Assembly: GCA_025360525.1 (NCBI GenBank)
Contig: JANYCA010000012.1
Location: forward strand, 36,873-100,872
DNA length: 64,000 nt
DNA from: Chitinophagaceae bacterium
Lineage (GTDB): Bacteria > Bacteroidota > Bacteroidia > Chitinophagales > Chitinophagaceae
Reading direction: 5' to 3'
Shown: positions 1 through 11,414 of the stretch, one piece after another
Layout: each line of letters starts with the position of its first letter
Numbering within the stretch: the first letter of the stretch is position 1
The notes under the pieces: generated by a model
Told to the model about the DNA's origin: nothing
What the model saw: the letters and a program-made list of their open reading frames with translations, nothing else
Database searches by the model: none
Position numbers and translations under genes: made by a program

Positions 1-513
1 AAATCGCTTAAAGGAAAAAAGGTTTGGATTTATGCCAATCTCCCATTGGATAATGATAAAAACCTGGATGATACTGCACAAATTCATCTGATTAATTATT
101 TAAGAAAAAAAGATTTAAGTCCAGCAGTGATCGTACACCGTGGACATAGCTATTGGCTGCCACGTACCATCTCCCGGATGAATGGAAATGCCAAAGTAAT
201 TCTGTTAGGTAGTTGCGGCGGTTACAAAAATTTAAGTGAAATATTAGAAGTTAGTCCGGATGCACATATTATATCTACCAAAGAAATTGGAAAGGGAGAT
301 ATTAACAAGCCTATTATCAATTACCTGAATCAAACATTTACATCTGGCAAGCAATTGGTGTGGAAAGAAATGTGGGCGGCCCTCACTAAAACTTTTTATG
401 CCGACCCCAATAAAGCAATTAGAGAAAGCTGGGACGATTATATTCCTCCTTATAAAAACCTGGGCGCCATATTTATTAAGGCGTACAACAAAAAAGCAGA
501 TGGGCTTTTTTGA
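1..513 (+). CDS. Partial protein with clan CD peptidase-like His/Cys motifs (C-terminal part)
   Basis: The reading frame is open from base 1, so this is the C-terminal ~170 residues of a longer protein; the TTG at 46 is probably not the real start. Visible motifs are VIVHRGHSYW (His codons at 136 and 145) and, about 23 residues later, LLGSCGGY (Cys codon at 214-216). A His-Gly block followed by a strand ending in Ser-Cys-Gly is the layout of the catalytic dyad in clan CD peptidases (caspase, gingipain and CHAT-type folds). I recognise similar conserved hypothetical proteins in Bacteroidota but no established function. It ends 72 bp before the ABC transporter gene and may be co-transcribed with it. 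Peptidase activity is inference only. Confidence 0.6.
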   Translation, partial: KSLKGKKVWIYANLPLDNDKNLDDTAQIHLINYLRKKDLSPAVIVHRGHSYWLPRTISRMNGNAKVILLGSCGGYKNLSEILEVSPDAHIISTKEIGKGDINKPIINYLNQTFTSGKQLVWKEMWAALTKTFYADPNKAIRESWDDYIPPYKNLGAIFIKAYNKKADGLF

Positions 514-585
514 ATTTACAAATAATACAAAAAGGCAAAATAAATAGATAAAATAAATACCCGGCAATTACAAACTAAACCATTC

Positions 586-2373
586 ATGACTCAAAAAGGA
601 ACTTCAAAAAATATAGTTGATTTCTTATTACTGCGAAGGGTATTTCATTTTGCAAAGCCGTACAAAAATAAATTTTACTGGTCTTTATTTCTAACCCTTT
701 TCCTGGCAGTTATTTCACCACTCAGGCCGTGGCTCATTCAAATTACTATTAATACAGGCTTACAACCCAATGCCCGTTTTTGGTGGCTGCATGGGGCTGC
801 ATCGGTTATTATTGGTATTACAGTTATTCAATTATCCTTATTAATTATAGAATCTGTTTGCCGCTTTGTATTTAGCTTTTTTACCGCTTCGCTTGGGCAG
901 AGTGTTGTAAAAGATATGAGGGTTGCCACCTACAAAAAAGTGATTAACCTAAACCTTAGCCAATTTGATAAAACGCCCATCGGCACTCTTACCACACGTA
1001 CCATTAACGATATTGAATCTATCAATGATATTTTTAGTGATGGTCTTATTCCCATTGTTGCAGATTTATTGTCTATAGTTGCGGTGCTGGTTTACATGTT
1101 TTTTGTAGATTGGAAACTCACCCTCATTTGCCTGGTACCTTTTCCTGTATTAATAGTTGCAACTTTTTATTTTAAAGAAACAGTAAATAAATCTTTTATC
1201 CGGGTTCGCAATGCGGTTGCAGCGCTCAATGCCTTTGTACAAGAACATATTACAGGTATGGCAATAGTACAGGCATTTGCAGCAGAAAAAAGAGAGTTTA
1301 AAAAATTCAATGATATTAACAAAGAACACCGTAACGCCAACATCCGATCTATATTTGCCTACTCCGTTTTTTTTCCGGTGGTGGAATTGGTATTGGCTAT
1401 TTCTCTCGGGTTGCTTGTGTGGTGGGCAGGCGGAAGGCAACAAACGGATGCAGCCGGAAACATTACTGCCTTTATACTTTGTCTCAACTTATTGTTTCGT
1501 CCATTAAGACTTTTGGCGGATAAATTTAATGTGCTGCAGATGGGTATGATTGCCAGTGAAAGAGTCTTTAAAGTATTGGACAATAAAGATAGCGCCAGCA
1601 ACGAAGGCACGCTTATTCCTGTTCAACTAAAAGGAGCTATTCAATTTGAAAAGGTTTGGTTTTCTTATGATGCTGTTAATTACGTATTAAAAGACATTTC
1701 GTTTCAAATTGGCGAGGGACAAACCCTTGCAATCGTCGGTAATACCGGAAGCGGTAAAACCTCCATCATCAGCCTAATTAACAGATTGTATCACATTCAA
1801 AAAGGCAGCATTCAAATAGATGGCGTTGCTATCGACCACTACGATCTGCATTACCTGCGTAGTAAAATTGCCGTTGTGTTGCAAGATGTTTTTTTGTTCA
1901 GCGGCTCCGTGTACGATAATGTAACGCTGAGGAATCCGGATATTAAAAAAGAGCAGGTAATTGAAGCCGCCAAAATGATTGGCATTCATGATTTCATTAT
2001 GGAATTACCAGGTGATTACGATTATAATGTAATGGAAAGAGGCGCCACCCTATCATTGGGCCAGCGGCAATTACTATCATTTGTAAGGGCCTTGTTGTAT
2101 GACCCTGCCATTTTGATTTTGGATGAAGCTACCTCTTCCGTTGACACCGAAAGTGAACAATTAATACAACATGCCATCGAAAAATTAATTGCCGGCCGCA
2201 CTTCCATTATAATAGCCCACCGCCTTAGTACCATTCGCAAAGCCAATAAAATTTTGGTATTAGATAAAGGCGAGATAAAAGAAACCGGCACGCACGATGA
2301 GTTGATACAACACCAGGGCGCTTACTACCAATTACACAAAATGCAGTTTGAAAAACAAACTGTTATAGCCTGA
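586..2373 (+). CDS. ABC exporter, fused permease/ATPase (MsbA/MdlB type)
   Basis: A 595-residue half-transporter with an N-terminal six-helix membrane domain (about residues 20-310) and a C-terminal nucleotide-binding domain. Walker A is GNTGSGKT (385-392), the ABC signature LSLGQ (489-493), Walker B ILILDEA with Asp513-Glu514, and the switch His is 545 in IIAHRLS. It would act as a homodimer (or heterodimer) in the inner membrane and export lipid or another hydrophobic substrate. The family includes MsbA (lipid A flipping) and multidrug exporters, and sequence alone does not separate them. The start ATG at 586 fits the membrane domain. Length is normal for the family. Confidence 0.9.
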   Translation: MTQKGTSKNIVDFLLLRRVFHFAKPYKNKFYWSLFLTLFLAVISPLRPWLIQITINTGLQPNARFWWLHGAASVIIGITVIQLSLLIIESVCRFVFSFFTASLGQSVVKDMRVATYKKVINLNLSQFDKTPIGTLTTRTINDIESINDIFSDGLIPIVADLLSIVAVLVYMFFVDWKLTLICLVPFPVLIVATFYFKETVNKSFIRVRNAVAALNAFVQEHITGMAIVQAFAAEKREFKKFNDINKEHRNANIRSIFAYSVFFPVVELVLAISLGLLVWWAGGRQQTDAAGNITAFILCLNLLFRPLRLLADKFNVLQMGMIASERVFKVLDNKDSASNEGTLIPVQLKGAIQFEKVWFSYDAVNYVLKDISFQIGEGQTLAIVGNTGSGKTSIISLINRLYHIQKGSIQIDGVAIDHYDLHYLRSKIAVVLQDVFLFSGSVYDNVTLRNPDIKKEQVIEAAKMIGIHDFIMELPGDYDYNVMERGATLSLGQRQLLSFVRALLYDPAILILDEATSSVDTESEQLIQHAIEKLIAGRTSIIIAHRLSTIRKANKILVLDKGEIKETGTHDELIQHQGAYYQLHKMQFEKQTVIA

Positions 2374-2405
2374 TAAAATGAACCAATTTTTTGTAAATTG
2401 CCGGT

Positions 2406-2624
2406 ATGAAGATTGATGATGATAAAGAATACATCCTAACTCCTGCGGAATTATTCCAAGCTGATCCTGATGCATGCTTCCAACAAGCAGAAACAAATTT
2501 ACTAATAGATGCACTTAAGCGGTCTTATACCGAGAGATTTTTGATGGCAACAAAGCTCTACAAAATACGTATGATGCTTAAAAATGCCACAGTAAAACAT
2601 CAACCTTTTAAAGCAAAGGTGTAA
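2406..2624 (+). CDS. Small conserved hypothetical protein (72 aa)
   Basis: It begins 32 bp after the ABC transporter stop and encodes an acidic-to-basic, predicted helical protein (LTPAELFQADPDACFQQAE near the N terminus, a basic C terminus). No function recognised. The frame stays open after the TAA at 2622-2624 for another 33 codons to a second TAA at 2724-2726, and the extra stretch (ending ELEKILQLRKEMGLD) also looks protein-like. The gene may therefore be a full-length 72-residue protein or a longer one cut by a nonsense mutation. Confidence 0.55.
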   Translation: MKIDDDKEYILTPAELFQADPDACFQQAETNLLIDALKRSYTERFLMATKLYKIRMMLKNATVKHQPFKAKV

Positions 2625-2779
2625 ACTACTGAGAATGTAAATATTTCTTTCCTTCAAATCAACCAACTTGATGTAACCGAATTAGAAAAAATTTTACAGT
2701 TGAGAAAAGAAATGGGTTTAGATTAAAAAATCCTTCCGCGAAATTGATAATTTGCTTTTAACTTTTACTGCGTAACCCC

Positions 2780-2787
2780 TATCTTTG
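2780..2787 (+). promoter_or_regulatory. Candidate -7 box of the atp operon
   Basis: TATCTTTG matches the Bacteroidota -7 consensus TAnnTTTG exactly and lies 21 bp before the preferred atpB start codon at 2809. A TTTG at 2751-2754 could be the -33 element, but the spacing is slightly long. The box overlaps the TTG at 2785, which argues against that codon as the atpB start. Confidence 0.5.
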
Positions 2788-2808
2788 CGCCAAATTTCAA
2801 CAAAAGCT

Positions 2809-4214
<1,406 letters not shown>

Positions 4215-4233
4215 TACCGGTGCACAAAATTAT

Positions 4234-4268
4234 TACTGCATCCAAAGTACAGGACGGAGGATGCAGTA
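4234..4268 (+). terminator. Hairpin 1 in the atpE-atpF gap
   Basis: TACTGCATCC (4234-4243) and GGATGCAGTA (4259-4268) form a perfect 10-bp inverted repeat with a 15-nt loop, starting 19 bp after the atpE stop and followed by GTTTTTA. It could be a leaky terminator or a 3' stabiliser of the atpB-atpE message. Confidence 0.5.
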
Positions 4269-4337
4269 GTTTTTAACACTTCACACGCAGGGTGTAAGAA
4301 CACCAGAAATAATACAATTTTTTTTGAACCGGTCGTT

Positions 4338-4370
4338 AGTGCGACAATGCTGCTTCATTGGCGTCGCACT
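4338..4370. promoter_or_regulatory. Hairpin 2 in the atpE-atpF gap
   Basis: AGTGCGAC (4338-4345) pairs perfectly with GTCGCACT (4363-4370). AATG (4346-4349) continues the stem against CATT (4356-4359) after a 3-nt bulge, leaving a 6-nt loop. No U-tract follows, so it is more likely an mRNA processing or stability element than a terminator. Confidence 0.45.
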
Positions 4371-4433
4371 CTTGTACTGTTAACCAGCATTGAACATTTC
4401 ATCATAATTATTTTTCATTTTTAAGTTTAAAAA

Positions 4434-4928
4434 ATGCAATTATTAAAACCCGATTTAGGTTTATTTATCTGGACTTTATTAGCCTTCCTGATTGTTTTCT
4501 TCTTATTAAAAAAGTTTGCATGGCCGGCAATTATTAAAGGCCTGCAAGACAGAGAGGATAATATTAATAGCTCCATTGCTACAGCAGAAAAAATAAAGCT
4601 GGAAATGGCCCAGTTAAAAAATGATCATGAAGCATTGCTAACCAAAGCACGTGAAGAAAGATCGCTGATGCTAAAAGAAGCAAAGGATATTAAAGAAAAA
4701 ATGATTAATGATGCCAAAGAGCAGGCTAAAGAAGCCGCATCAAAAATTGTTGCAGACGCACAGGCAAGCATTCATCAACAAAAAATGGCTGCAATTACCG
4801 ATCTTAAAAACCAGGTTGGAAAATTGGTTATTGAAGTGAGTGAAAAAGTATTGCGCAGAGAACTCAATAACAAGCCCGATCAGGAAACATTTATTAAACA
4901 ACTGGCAGAAGAGGCAAAACTTAATTAA
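4434..4928 (+). CDS. atpF: ATP synthase F0 subunit b
   Basis: A 164-residue peripheral-stalk subunit. One N-terminal membrane helix (about residues 8-27, LGLFIWTLLAFLIVFFLL) is followed by a charged, Lys/Glu/Ala-rich coiled coil to the C terminus, which dimerises and holds the F1 head through subunit delta. Length and layout are typical. It is separated from atpE by two hairpins and from atpH by 89 bp. Confidence 0.95.
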   Translation: MQLLKPDLGLFIWTLLAFLIVFFLLKKFAWPAIIKGLQDREDNINSSIATAEKIKLEMAQLKNDHEALLTKAREERSLMLKEAKDIKEKMINDAKEQAKEAASKIVADAQASIHQQKMAAITDLKNQVGKLVIEVSEKVLRRELNNKPDQETFIKQLAEEAKLN

Positions 4929-5017
4929 CTGATAGGCTAATGATGATGCAGGTTACTTTATTCGCAAAAACCAATTACCATTATTTACCAATCAGCCCAT
5001 CAGCACATTAACAAATT

Positions 5018-5581
5018 ATGCAGAACCCACGTTTAGCAACCCGTTACGCAAAAAGTATTCTTGATTTAGCCATCGAGCAAAATCAACTGGATGCTGTATA
5101 CGGCGATATGAAACACATTATCAGCATTTGCAAAACCAATCCCGATTTTGTAGCCATGCTCAAGAGCCCGATTATTAAGGGTGATAAAAAAGATAAAATA
5201 ATGGATGCGGTGCTTACCCTTCAAATTGGGCAACTAACCACCGCATTTAATAAATTACTGGTAAAAAAAGGACGGGAATCTTATTTGCCGGAAGTGGCGT
5301 CTGCATTTGTAGCACAGTACAATTTAAAAAATGGTATTGTTAAAGTAAAAATCACAACTGCAAGCCCTATAAGTGAGGAGACGAAAAATACAATTGTTGC
5401 TTCCATTAAAAAAAGCGGTATCGATAAAAAACTGGAACTGGAAACGACCGTCAATGAATCTTTGATTGGCGGTTTTGTGCTGGAATCTGAAGGCAACCTG
5501 GTAGATGCCAGCATCCTCAGGGATTTGCAGGATATCAGTAAAAACTTTTTAAACAACGATTACATTCATAAAATCAGATAA
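5018..5581 (+). CDS. atpH: ATP synthase F1 subunit delta
   Basis: A 187-residue OSCP/delta subunit that links the b-dimer stalk to the top of the F1 alpha3beta3 head. It starts with the typical LATRYAKSILDLAIEQ, and the C-terminal domain contains the conserved SLIGGFVLESEGNLVDASI-type segment. It sits between atpF and atpA (25 bp before atpA) in the standard order. Confidence 0.95.
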   Translation: MQNPRLATRYAKSILDLAIEQNQLDAVYGDMKHIISICKTNPDFVAMLKSPIIKGDKKDKIMDAVLTLQIGQLTTAFNKLLVKKGRESYLPEVASAFVAQYNLKNGIVKVKITTASPISEETKNTIVASIKKSGIDKKLELETTVNESLIGGFVLESEGNLVDASILRDLQDISKNFLNNDYIHKIR

Positions 5582-5606
5582 TTAAACAAGTATAAAAATA
5601 AATATC

Positions 5607-7184
5607 ATGGTAGAAATTAAACCAGATGAAATTTCGGCAATTCTCCGCCAGCAGCTGAGCAACTTTAATGCCGGCGCCAGCTTGGAAGAGGTTGGGACCG
5701 TTTTGCAGGTAGGTGATGGTATTGCCCGTATATATGGATTGAACAATGTACGCAGTGGCGAACTGGTGGAGTTTGGAAATGGCGTAAAAGCCATCGCCTT
5801 AAACCTTGAAGAAGACAATGTAGGTGTGGTATTGATGGGAGACAGTGGTGCAATTAAAGAAGGTGATACCGTAAAACGTACCGGACAAATTGCCTCCATT
5901 AAAGTAGGTGAAGGTATGAGTGGCCGTGTTATTAACACGTTGGGCGAGCCAATTGATGGTAAAGGTCCAATACAGGGTGAACTATATGAAATGCCATTAG
6001 AGCGTAAAGCGCCTGGGGTAATTTTCAGGGAGCCTGTAAAAGAACCATTGCAAACGGGTGTTAAAGCTATCGATGCGATGATACCAATTGGCCGTGGCCA
6101 AAGAGAACTGGTAATTGGTGACCGTCAAACGGGTAAAACTGCCATTTGCGTAGATACCATTATCAACCAAAAAGAATTTTACGATGCAGGTAAACCTGTA
6201 TACTGTATATACGTAGCAATCGGTCAAAAAGCAAGTACCATTGCGGGCATTATGAAGACGTTGGAAGAGTATGGCGCTATGGCTTACACTACCATTGTTG
6301 CGGCTTCTGCATCAGAGCCTGCTCCATTACAATTCTACGCTCCATTTGCCGGTGCTGCTATTGGCGAATTCTTCCGTGATACCGGCAGACCAGCTTTGAT
6401 TATCTATGATGATTTATCAAAGCAGGCGGTGGCTTACCGGGAGGTTTCTTTGTTATTGCGTCGTCCGCCAGGCCGTGAGGCGTATCCTGGTGACGTGTTC
6501 TACCTGCATAGCCGTTTATTAGAAAGGGCAGCAAAAGTTATTGCAAGAGATGATATTGCACAGCAAATGAATGATCTGCCTGCATCTATCAAACATTTGG
6601 TAAAAGGTGGTGGTAGTTTAACAGCATTGCCGGTTATTGAAACACAAGCCGGTGACGTATCTGCTTATATTCCAACAAACGTAATTTCTATCACCGACGG
6701 ACAGATATTTTTGGAAGGAAACTTGTTCAACGCAGGTATCCGTCCGGCTATCAACGTAGGTATTAGTGTAAGCCGTGTGGGTGGTAATGCGCAAATTAAA
6801 TCCATGAAAAAAGTGGCTGGTACATTAAAGCTAGATCAGGCTCTTTACCGGGAACTGGAAGCTTTTAGTAAGTTTGGTGGTGATTTAGATGCTGCTACTA
6901 AAAACGTAATTGATAAGGGTGCAAGAAATGTGGAGATTTTAAAGCAGCCGCAATATTCTCCCTTTAGTGTAGAAAAGCAGGTTGCTATTATCTACCTTGG
7001 TACACAAGGCTTATTAAAAGATGTAGCGGTAAAAAACGTAAAAGCATTTGAAGAACATTTTTTGCTGGAAATGGAAAATAAAATGCCTGATTTATTGGCA
7101 GATTTCAAAAAAGGCGCTTTACCAGAAGAAGGAATTAAGAAAATGGTAACCTTGGCCAACGGCCTGATACCGCAATACAAATAA
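5607..7184 (+). CDS. atpA: ATP synthase F1 subunit alpha
   Basis: A 525-residue alpha subunit carrying non-catalytic nucleotide sites in the F1 head. Walker A is GDRQTGKT (171-178). [17 protein letters not shown] and the SRVGGNAQ block with the arginine that reaches into the beta catalytic site are present. Length is normal. It is the last gene of this operon: a clear terminator follows at 7204-7235, and subunit gamma, usually next in Bacteroidota, is not here. Beta and epsilon are also absent from the window. Confidence 0.98.
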   Translation: MVEIKPDEISAILRQQLSNFNAGASLEEVGTVLQVGDGIARIYGLNNVRSGELVEFGNGVKAIALNLEEDNVGVVLMGDSGAIKEGDTVKRTGQIASIKVGEGMSGRVINTLGEPIDGKGPIQGELYEMPLERKAPGVIFREPVKEPLQTGVKAIDAMIPIGRGQRELVIGDRQTGKTAICVDTIINQKEFYDAGKPVYCIYVAIGQKASTIAGIMKTLEEYGAMAYTTIVAASASEPAPLQFYAPFAGAAIGEFFRDTGRPALIIYDDLSKQAVAYREVSLLLRRPPGREAYPGDVFYLHSRLLERAAKVIARDDIAQQMNDLPASIKHLVKGGGSLTALPVIETQAGDVSAYIPTNVISITDGQIFLEGNLFNAGIRPAINVGISVSRVGGNAQIKSMKKVAGTLKLDQALYRELEAFSKFGGDLDAATKNVIDKGARNVEILKQPQYSPFSVEKQVAIIYLGTQGLLKDVAVKNVKAFEEHFLLEMENKMPDLLADFKKGALPEEGIKKMVTLANGLIPQYK

Positions 7185-7203
7185 GATTTACATGCTACTG
7201 TAG

Positions 7204-7235
7204 AAAAGCTGTCTTTAATAAAGGCAGCTTTTTTA
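7204..7235 (+). terminator. Terminator of the atp operon
   Basis: AAAAGCTGTCTTT and AAAGGCAGCTTTTTT pair into a stem (one G-U pair) with a very short loop and end in a run of six T. It lies 20 bp after the atpA stop. Confidence 0.8.
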
Positions 7236-7374
7236 TTTAAGCAACGAAGTAGTTTGCAATATTACAGGCCGAAGAAATATTTGAGCAACGTTTTCTATTT
7301 AAAAGAAAAAATAATCCGGTTCTGTCATTGAAAAGAAAAACCAAAATGAGCAGTGATTTTAAAATTCAATTTGA

Positions 7375-7422
7375 GGTAATTTTAAAGGGCAATACAAAAT
7401 TGCATTACCCTTTAAAATTACC
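7375..7422 (-). terminator. Terminator-like inverted repeat after the outer-membrane barrel gene
   Basis: GGTAATTTTAAAGGG (7375-7389) and CCCTTTAAAATTACC (7408-7422) are a perfect 15-bp inverted repeat. It lies 16 bp beyond the end of the minus-strand gene at 7438, and the A/T-rich arms would supply the U-tract. Confidence 0.55.
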
Positions 7423-7437
7423 ACGTTGAAAATATTA

Positions 7438-8394
7438 TTAATTTCTACGAATTTTTTGCCTCCCAAACGTTAGCCCCAGTTTGATATTAAATGTAAAATA
7501 AGCATCATTATCTTTTGGATTTCCCCTTATGCCCCCTTCAGTCTTTCTAAATTCGCCTGTTGGACCCCCGGGATTAAAACGATCGTTTCTGCTTAAATCT
7601 AGTGCATTCTGCAATTGTGCGCCGGATAAATAACTGGCAAAAAGATTGCTGTTAATATATCGGGTACTAACATCATCCAGATAATCTGTGTTTGTAACCC
7701 GGTGAATGAATTCTGCCCTTAAATTAAGAGAAGATGACAATTCATATTTTACGCCTACACCAAAAGGAAAGTTCATTTGGGAAAGTTTATAAGGTTTTCT
7801 GTCTGGATACTCAATAAATCCCTGTCCTTCCGTACTTAAAGGTTGTAAATCTGTGTATTGACCATTCCTGTTTTTGCTTTGAGGATTAAATGAAAAGTAC
7901 CCGATTCCCGCAATTAAATAAGGAGACCATAACGGTGGCTCAACATCTCTGCCTAAATAATTTCCAAAAATAAAAAAAGGATAAATTTCGCCGAGCAGGG
8001 TTATTTCAGAAATTTTACTTCTAAAACTTAAATTTCTTTCATACCGCCCCGAAGTAGTTGCTCTAACATCTTTAAGAATACTATCATAAGCTTTAATACT
8101 TCCAAAAGTTCCTTCTAAACGCAAGCCAAAAGATTCTTTATAGATAGCAGATAAATAAATACTTCCGTTTAATTGGTTATTCCCAATATTAAGGTCCTTT
8201 ACAAAAGGCTTACCAAAACCCTGCCTTCCACCAACATCAGTAAGACAATTCATCACACCAACCGATGCGCCTAATTCAAACATTATGGGTGTATCGTAAA
8301 AATTGTTATCGTAAAAATAGTATTGAGCAGTTGCTTTAAAGCCCGTACCAATTAACAGCAAAATAAAGGCCGTTAACATTATCCCTCTTTTCAT
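7438..8394 (-). CDS. Outer-membrane beta-barrel protein (DUF6089-like)
   Basis: A 318-residue protein with a signal peptide (MKRGIMLTAFILLLIGTGFKATAQ), then an ELGASVGVMNCLTDVGG segment like the start of DUF6089/porin-type barrels in Bacteroidota, and many alternating amphipathic strands with aromatic residues (SPYLIAGIGYFSFNP, PFGVGVKYELSS, FTFNIKLGLTFG). Probable outer-membrane protein of unknown function. The ATG at 8394 is preferred over an upstream TTG at 8409 because it gives a standard signal peptide. It is convergent with atpA. Confidence 0.75.
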   Translation of the reverse strand: MKRGIMLTAFILLLIGTGFKATAQYYFYDNNFYDTPIMFELGASVGVMNCLTDVGGRQGFGKPFVKDLNIGNNQLNGSIYLSAIYKESFGLRLEGTFGSIKAYDSILKDVRATTSGRYERNLSFRSKISEITLLGEIYPFFIFGNYLGRDVEPPLWSPYLIAGIGYFSFNPQSKNRNGQYTDLQPLSTEGQGFIEYPDRKPYKLSQMNFPFGVGVKYELSSSLNLRAEFIHRVTNTDYLDDVSTRYINSNLFASYLSGAQLQNALDLSRNDRFNPGGPTGEFRKTEGGIRGNPKDNDAYFTFNIKLGLTFGRQKIRRN

Positions 8395-8477
8395 ATAATA
8401 CTGTTTCAAATTATTTTTAAACTATTGCTTTCCACAACACACAGTGAGTTGCAAATTAAACGATTCTAACCTTAAAA

Positions 8478-9125
8478 TCAGGCTTCCTTTCTTTTATTAT
8501 TATAAAATTTACAGACATCCTTAATGCCACAAATGCTGCACTTAGGGCTTCGGGCAGTACAAGTGTACCTTCCATGAAGTATCAGCCAATGGTGTGCTTT
8601 ATGAATATACATTTTAGGTATATGCTTAATTAGCTGTTTTTCTGCAGCAAGCGGGGTAGTTGCCTTAGTAGTTAACCCAATCCTTGCACTAACTCTAAAA
8701 ACATGTGTATCTACCGCCATATTAGGCTGCTCGTCTATCACGGAAGTAATTACATTGGCGGTTTTTCTGCCAACGCCGGGAAGCTTCGTTAACTCGTCAA
8801 CGGTCATAGGCACCACACCATTAAATGTGTCCATTAACATACCAGCCATACCAATCAGGTGTTTTGTCTTGTTATTTGGGTAAGATATGCTTCGGATAAT
8901 TGGAAACAACTCATCAAAACTTGCCTTACTCAAAGAGGCTGGATCGGGGTATTTTTTAAAGATAGCCGGCGTTGTAAGATTAACCCGTTTATCTGTACAC
9001 TGAGCAGAAAGGATTACAGACACCAACAATTGAAAGGGATTGTCGTACAAAAGCTCGGTCTCAGCTTCGGGACTATTTTTTAAAAAATAGTCAATTAAGA
9101 ATGTGTACCGTTCCTTTTTGGTCAT
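8478..9125 (-). CDS. nth: Endonuclease III (DNA glycosylase/AP lyase)
   Basis: A 215-residue base-excision-repair enzyme removing oxidised pyrimidines. The helix-hairpin-helix is LPGVGRKTANV with catalytic Lys121, and the catalytic Asp is 139 in AVDTHVFR, one position off the E. coli numbering. The C terminus carries the 4Fe-4S cysteines in C-x6-C-x2-C-x5-C spacing (CTARSPKCSICGIKDVC). All catalytic features are present. It is followed on the same strand by the barrel gene. Confidence 0.97.
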   Translation of the reverse strand: MTKKERYTFLIDYFLKNSPEAETELLYDNPFQLLVSVILSAQCTDKRVNLTTPAIFKKYPDPASLSKASFDELFPIIRSISYPNNKTKHLIGMAGMLMDTFNGVVPMTVDELTKLPGVGRKTANVITSVIDEQPNMAVDTHVFRVSARIGLTTKATTPLAAEKQLIKHIPKMYIHKAHHWLILHGRYTCTARSPKCSICGIKDVCKFYNNKRKEA

Positions 9126-9185
9126 AACAAAAAATCCCCCGATTTTAGACGAGGGACGAAATTAGGTTAATTACGGGGGTTACTA

Positions 9186-9428
9186 TTAGCCTTGAGGCGA
9201 ATATAGTACACCAACTGTTTTATTGGCATAATTCAAGATGAAATCTACAGCTTCTTCCCTTGGAGAAAGTTTTAAATCCGTTAATTCGTTTGTAGCTGCG
9301 ATTAATTCCTGATACTTTTCCTTTAAGATCCAATCGGTTTCTAAGGCTGCCTCGATGGCATTTGATTGTTCTCTGGATGTTTCGCCATAAATATATGCCA
9401 AAAGATCCTCCTGCATAAAACTGTGCAT
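9186..9428 (-). CDS. Small anti-sigma-like hypothetical protein (80 aa)
   Basis: The N terminus (MQEDLLAYIYGETSREQSNAI) resembles the start of anti-sigma or zinc-finger-less regulator domains of Bacteroidota, where a DLLxYxYGE segment precedes helices binding a sigma factor. There are no membrane helices and no Cys/His cluster, and no sigma factor gene is adjacent. Function is open. It lies 60 bp upstream of nth and probably shares its transcript. Confidence 0.6.
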   Translation of the reverse strand: MHSFMQEDLLAYIYGETSREQSNAIEAALETDWILKEKYQELIAATNELTDLKLSPREEAVDFILNYANKTVGVLYSPQG

Positions 9429-9518
9429 AGACTAATAAGTTGCGTTAAAAAAATTATTTAATTATCAATTATCCGTATCTATAAACGGCTATTGATTTTG
9501 AATATTGTATAAGCCCAA

Positions 9519-9893
9519 TTATTTAGTGTTCCTGACAGGTGGAACAATAAACAAATCTTCGTTATCTTTCTTCATCAAATACTTTTCACGGGCATACTTT
9601 TCAATAGTTTGCGCATTGGTCTTTAACAAATCAAGCTCCTTTCGGGTGTCTTGAATTTGCAGACCTTTCGTTTCTTCCATTTTCTTTAATGCATTTGCAT
9701 GCCTTACTCTTTCAAACTGAGAAAGTATATCATTCCGGTCAAAGAAAAACATCCAAACCAAAAAAGCAACTATTGCAAGCAGAAACTTATTCTTGAGTAT
9801 TAACAAGCCTTTACCCCCTCTTTTTACTGATGGTGATACCAGGTTACTATCAACGACTGTATTTTCTGTTTGCTGCATGCTATAGTTTATCAT
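9519..9893 (-). CDS. Septum formation initiator (FtsB/DivIC family)
   Basis: A 124-residue bitopic membrane protein: a short cytoplasmic N terminus, one membrane helix (KFLLAIVAFLVWMFFF), then a coiled coil and the typical YAREKYLMKKDNEDLFIV block. Family members form a divisome subcomplex with FtsQ/FtsL-type proteins. It follows enolase by 34 bp, a pairing common in Bacteroidota. Confidence 0.85.
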   Translation of the reverse strand: MINYSMQQTENTVVDSNLVSPSVKRGGKGLLILKNKFLLAIVAFLVWMFFFDRNDILSQFERVRHANALKKMEETKGLQIQDTRKELDLLKTNAQTIEKYAREKYLMKKDNEDLFIVPPVRNTK

Positions 9894-9927
9894 TCAATAC
9901 TATAAAAAATAGGCTAGATAAGTAAGT

Positions 9928-11235
<1,308 letters not shown>

Positions 11236-11414
11236 TTATTTGAAAACTGTTGACTGCAAAGAAACAAAATAGGCGCTATGCTGCAATGATGCAAGGCATT
11301 TATTTTTATTAATATGGAACAAATGCCCGAAAATATTAAATATTAACCTTAAGAATTTGTTGCCGGTAAATTGAAACTAAATGACCAGGATACCCGTAAA
11401 AGTCAATGCCTTAT

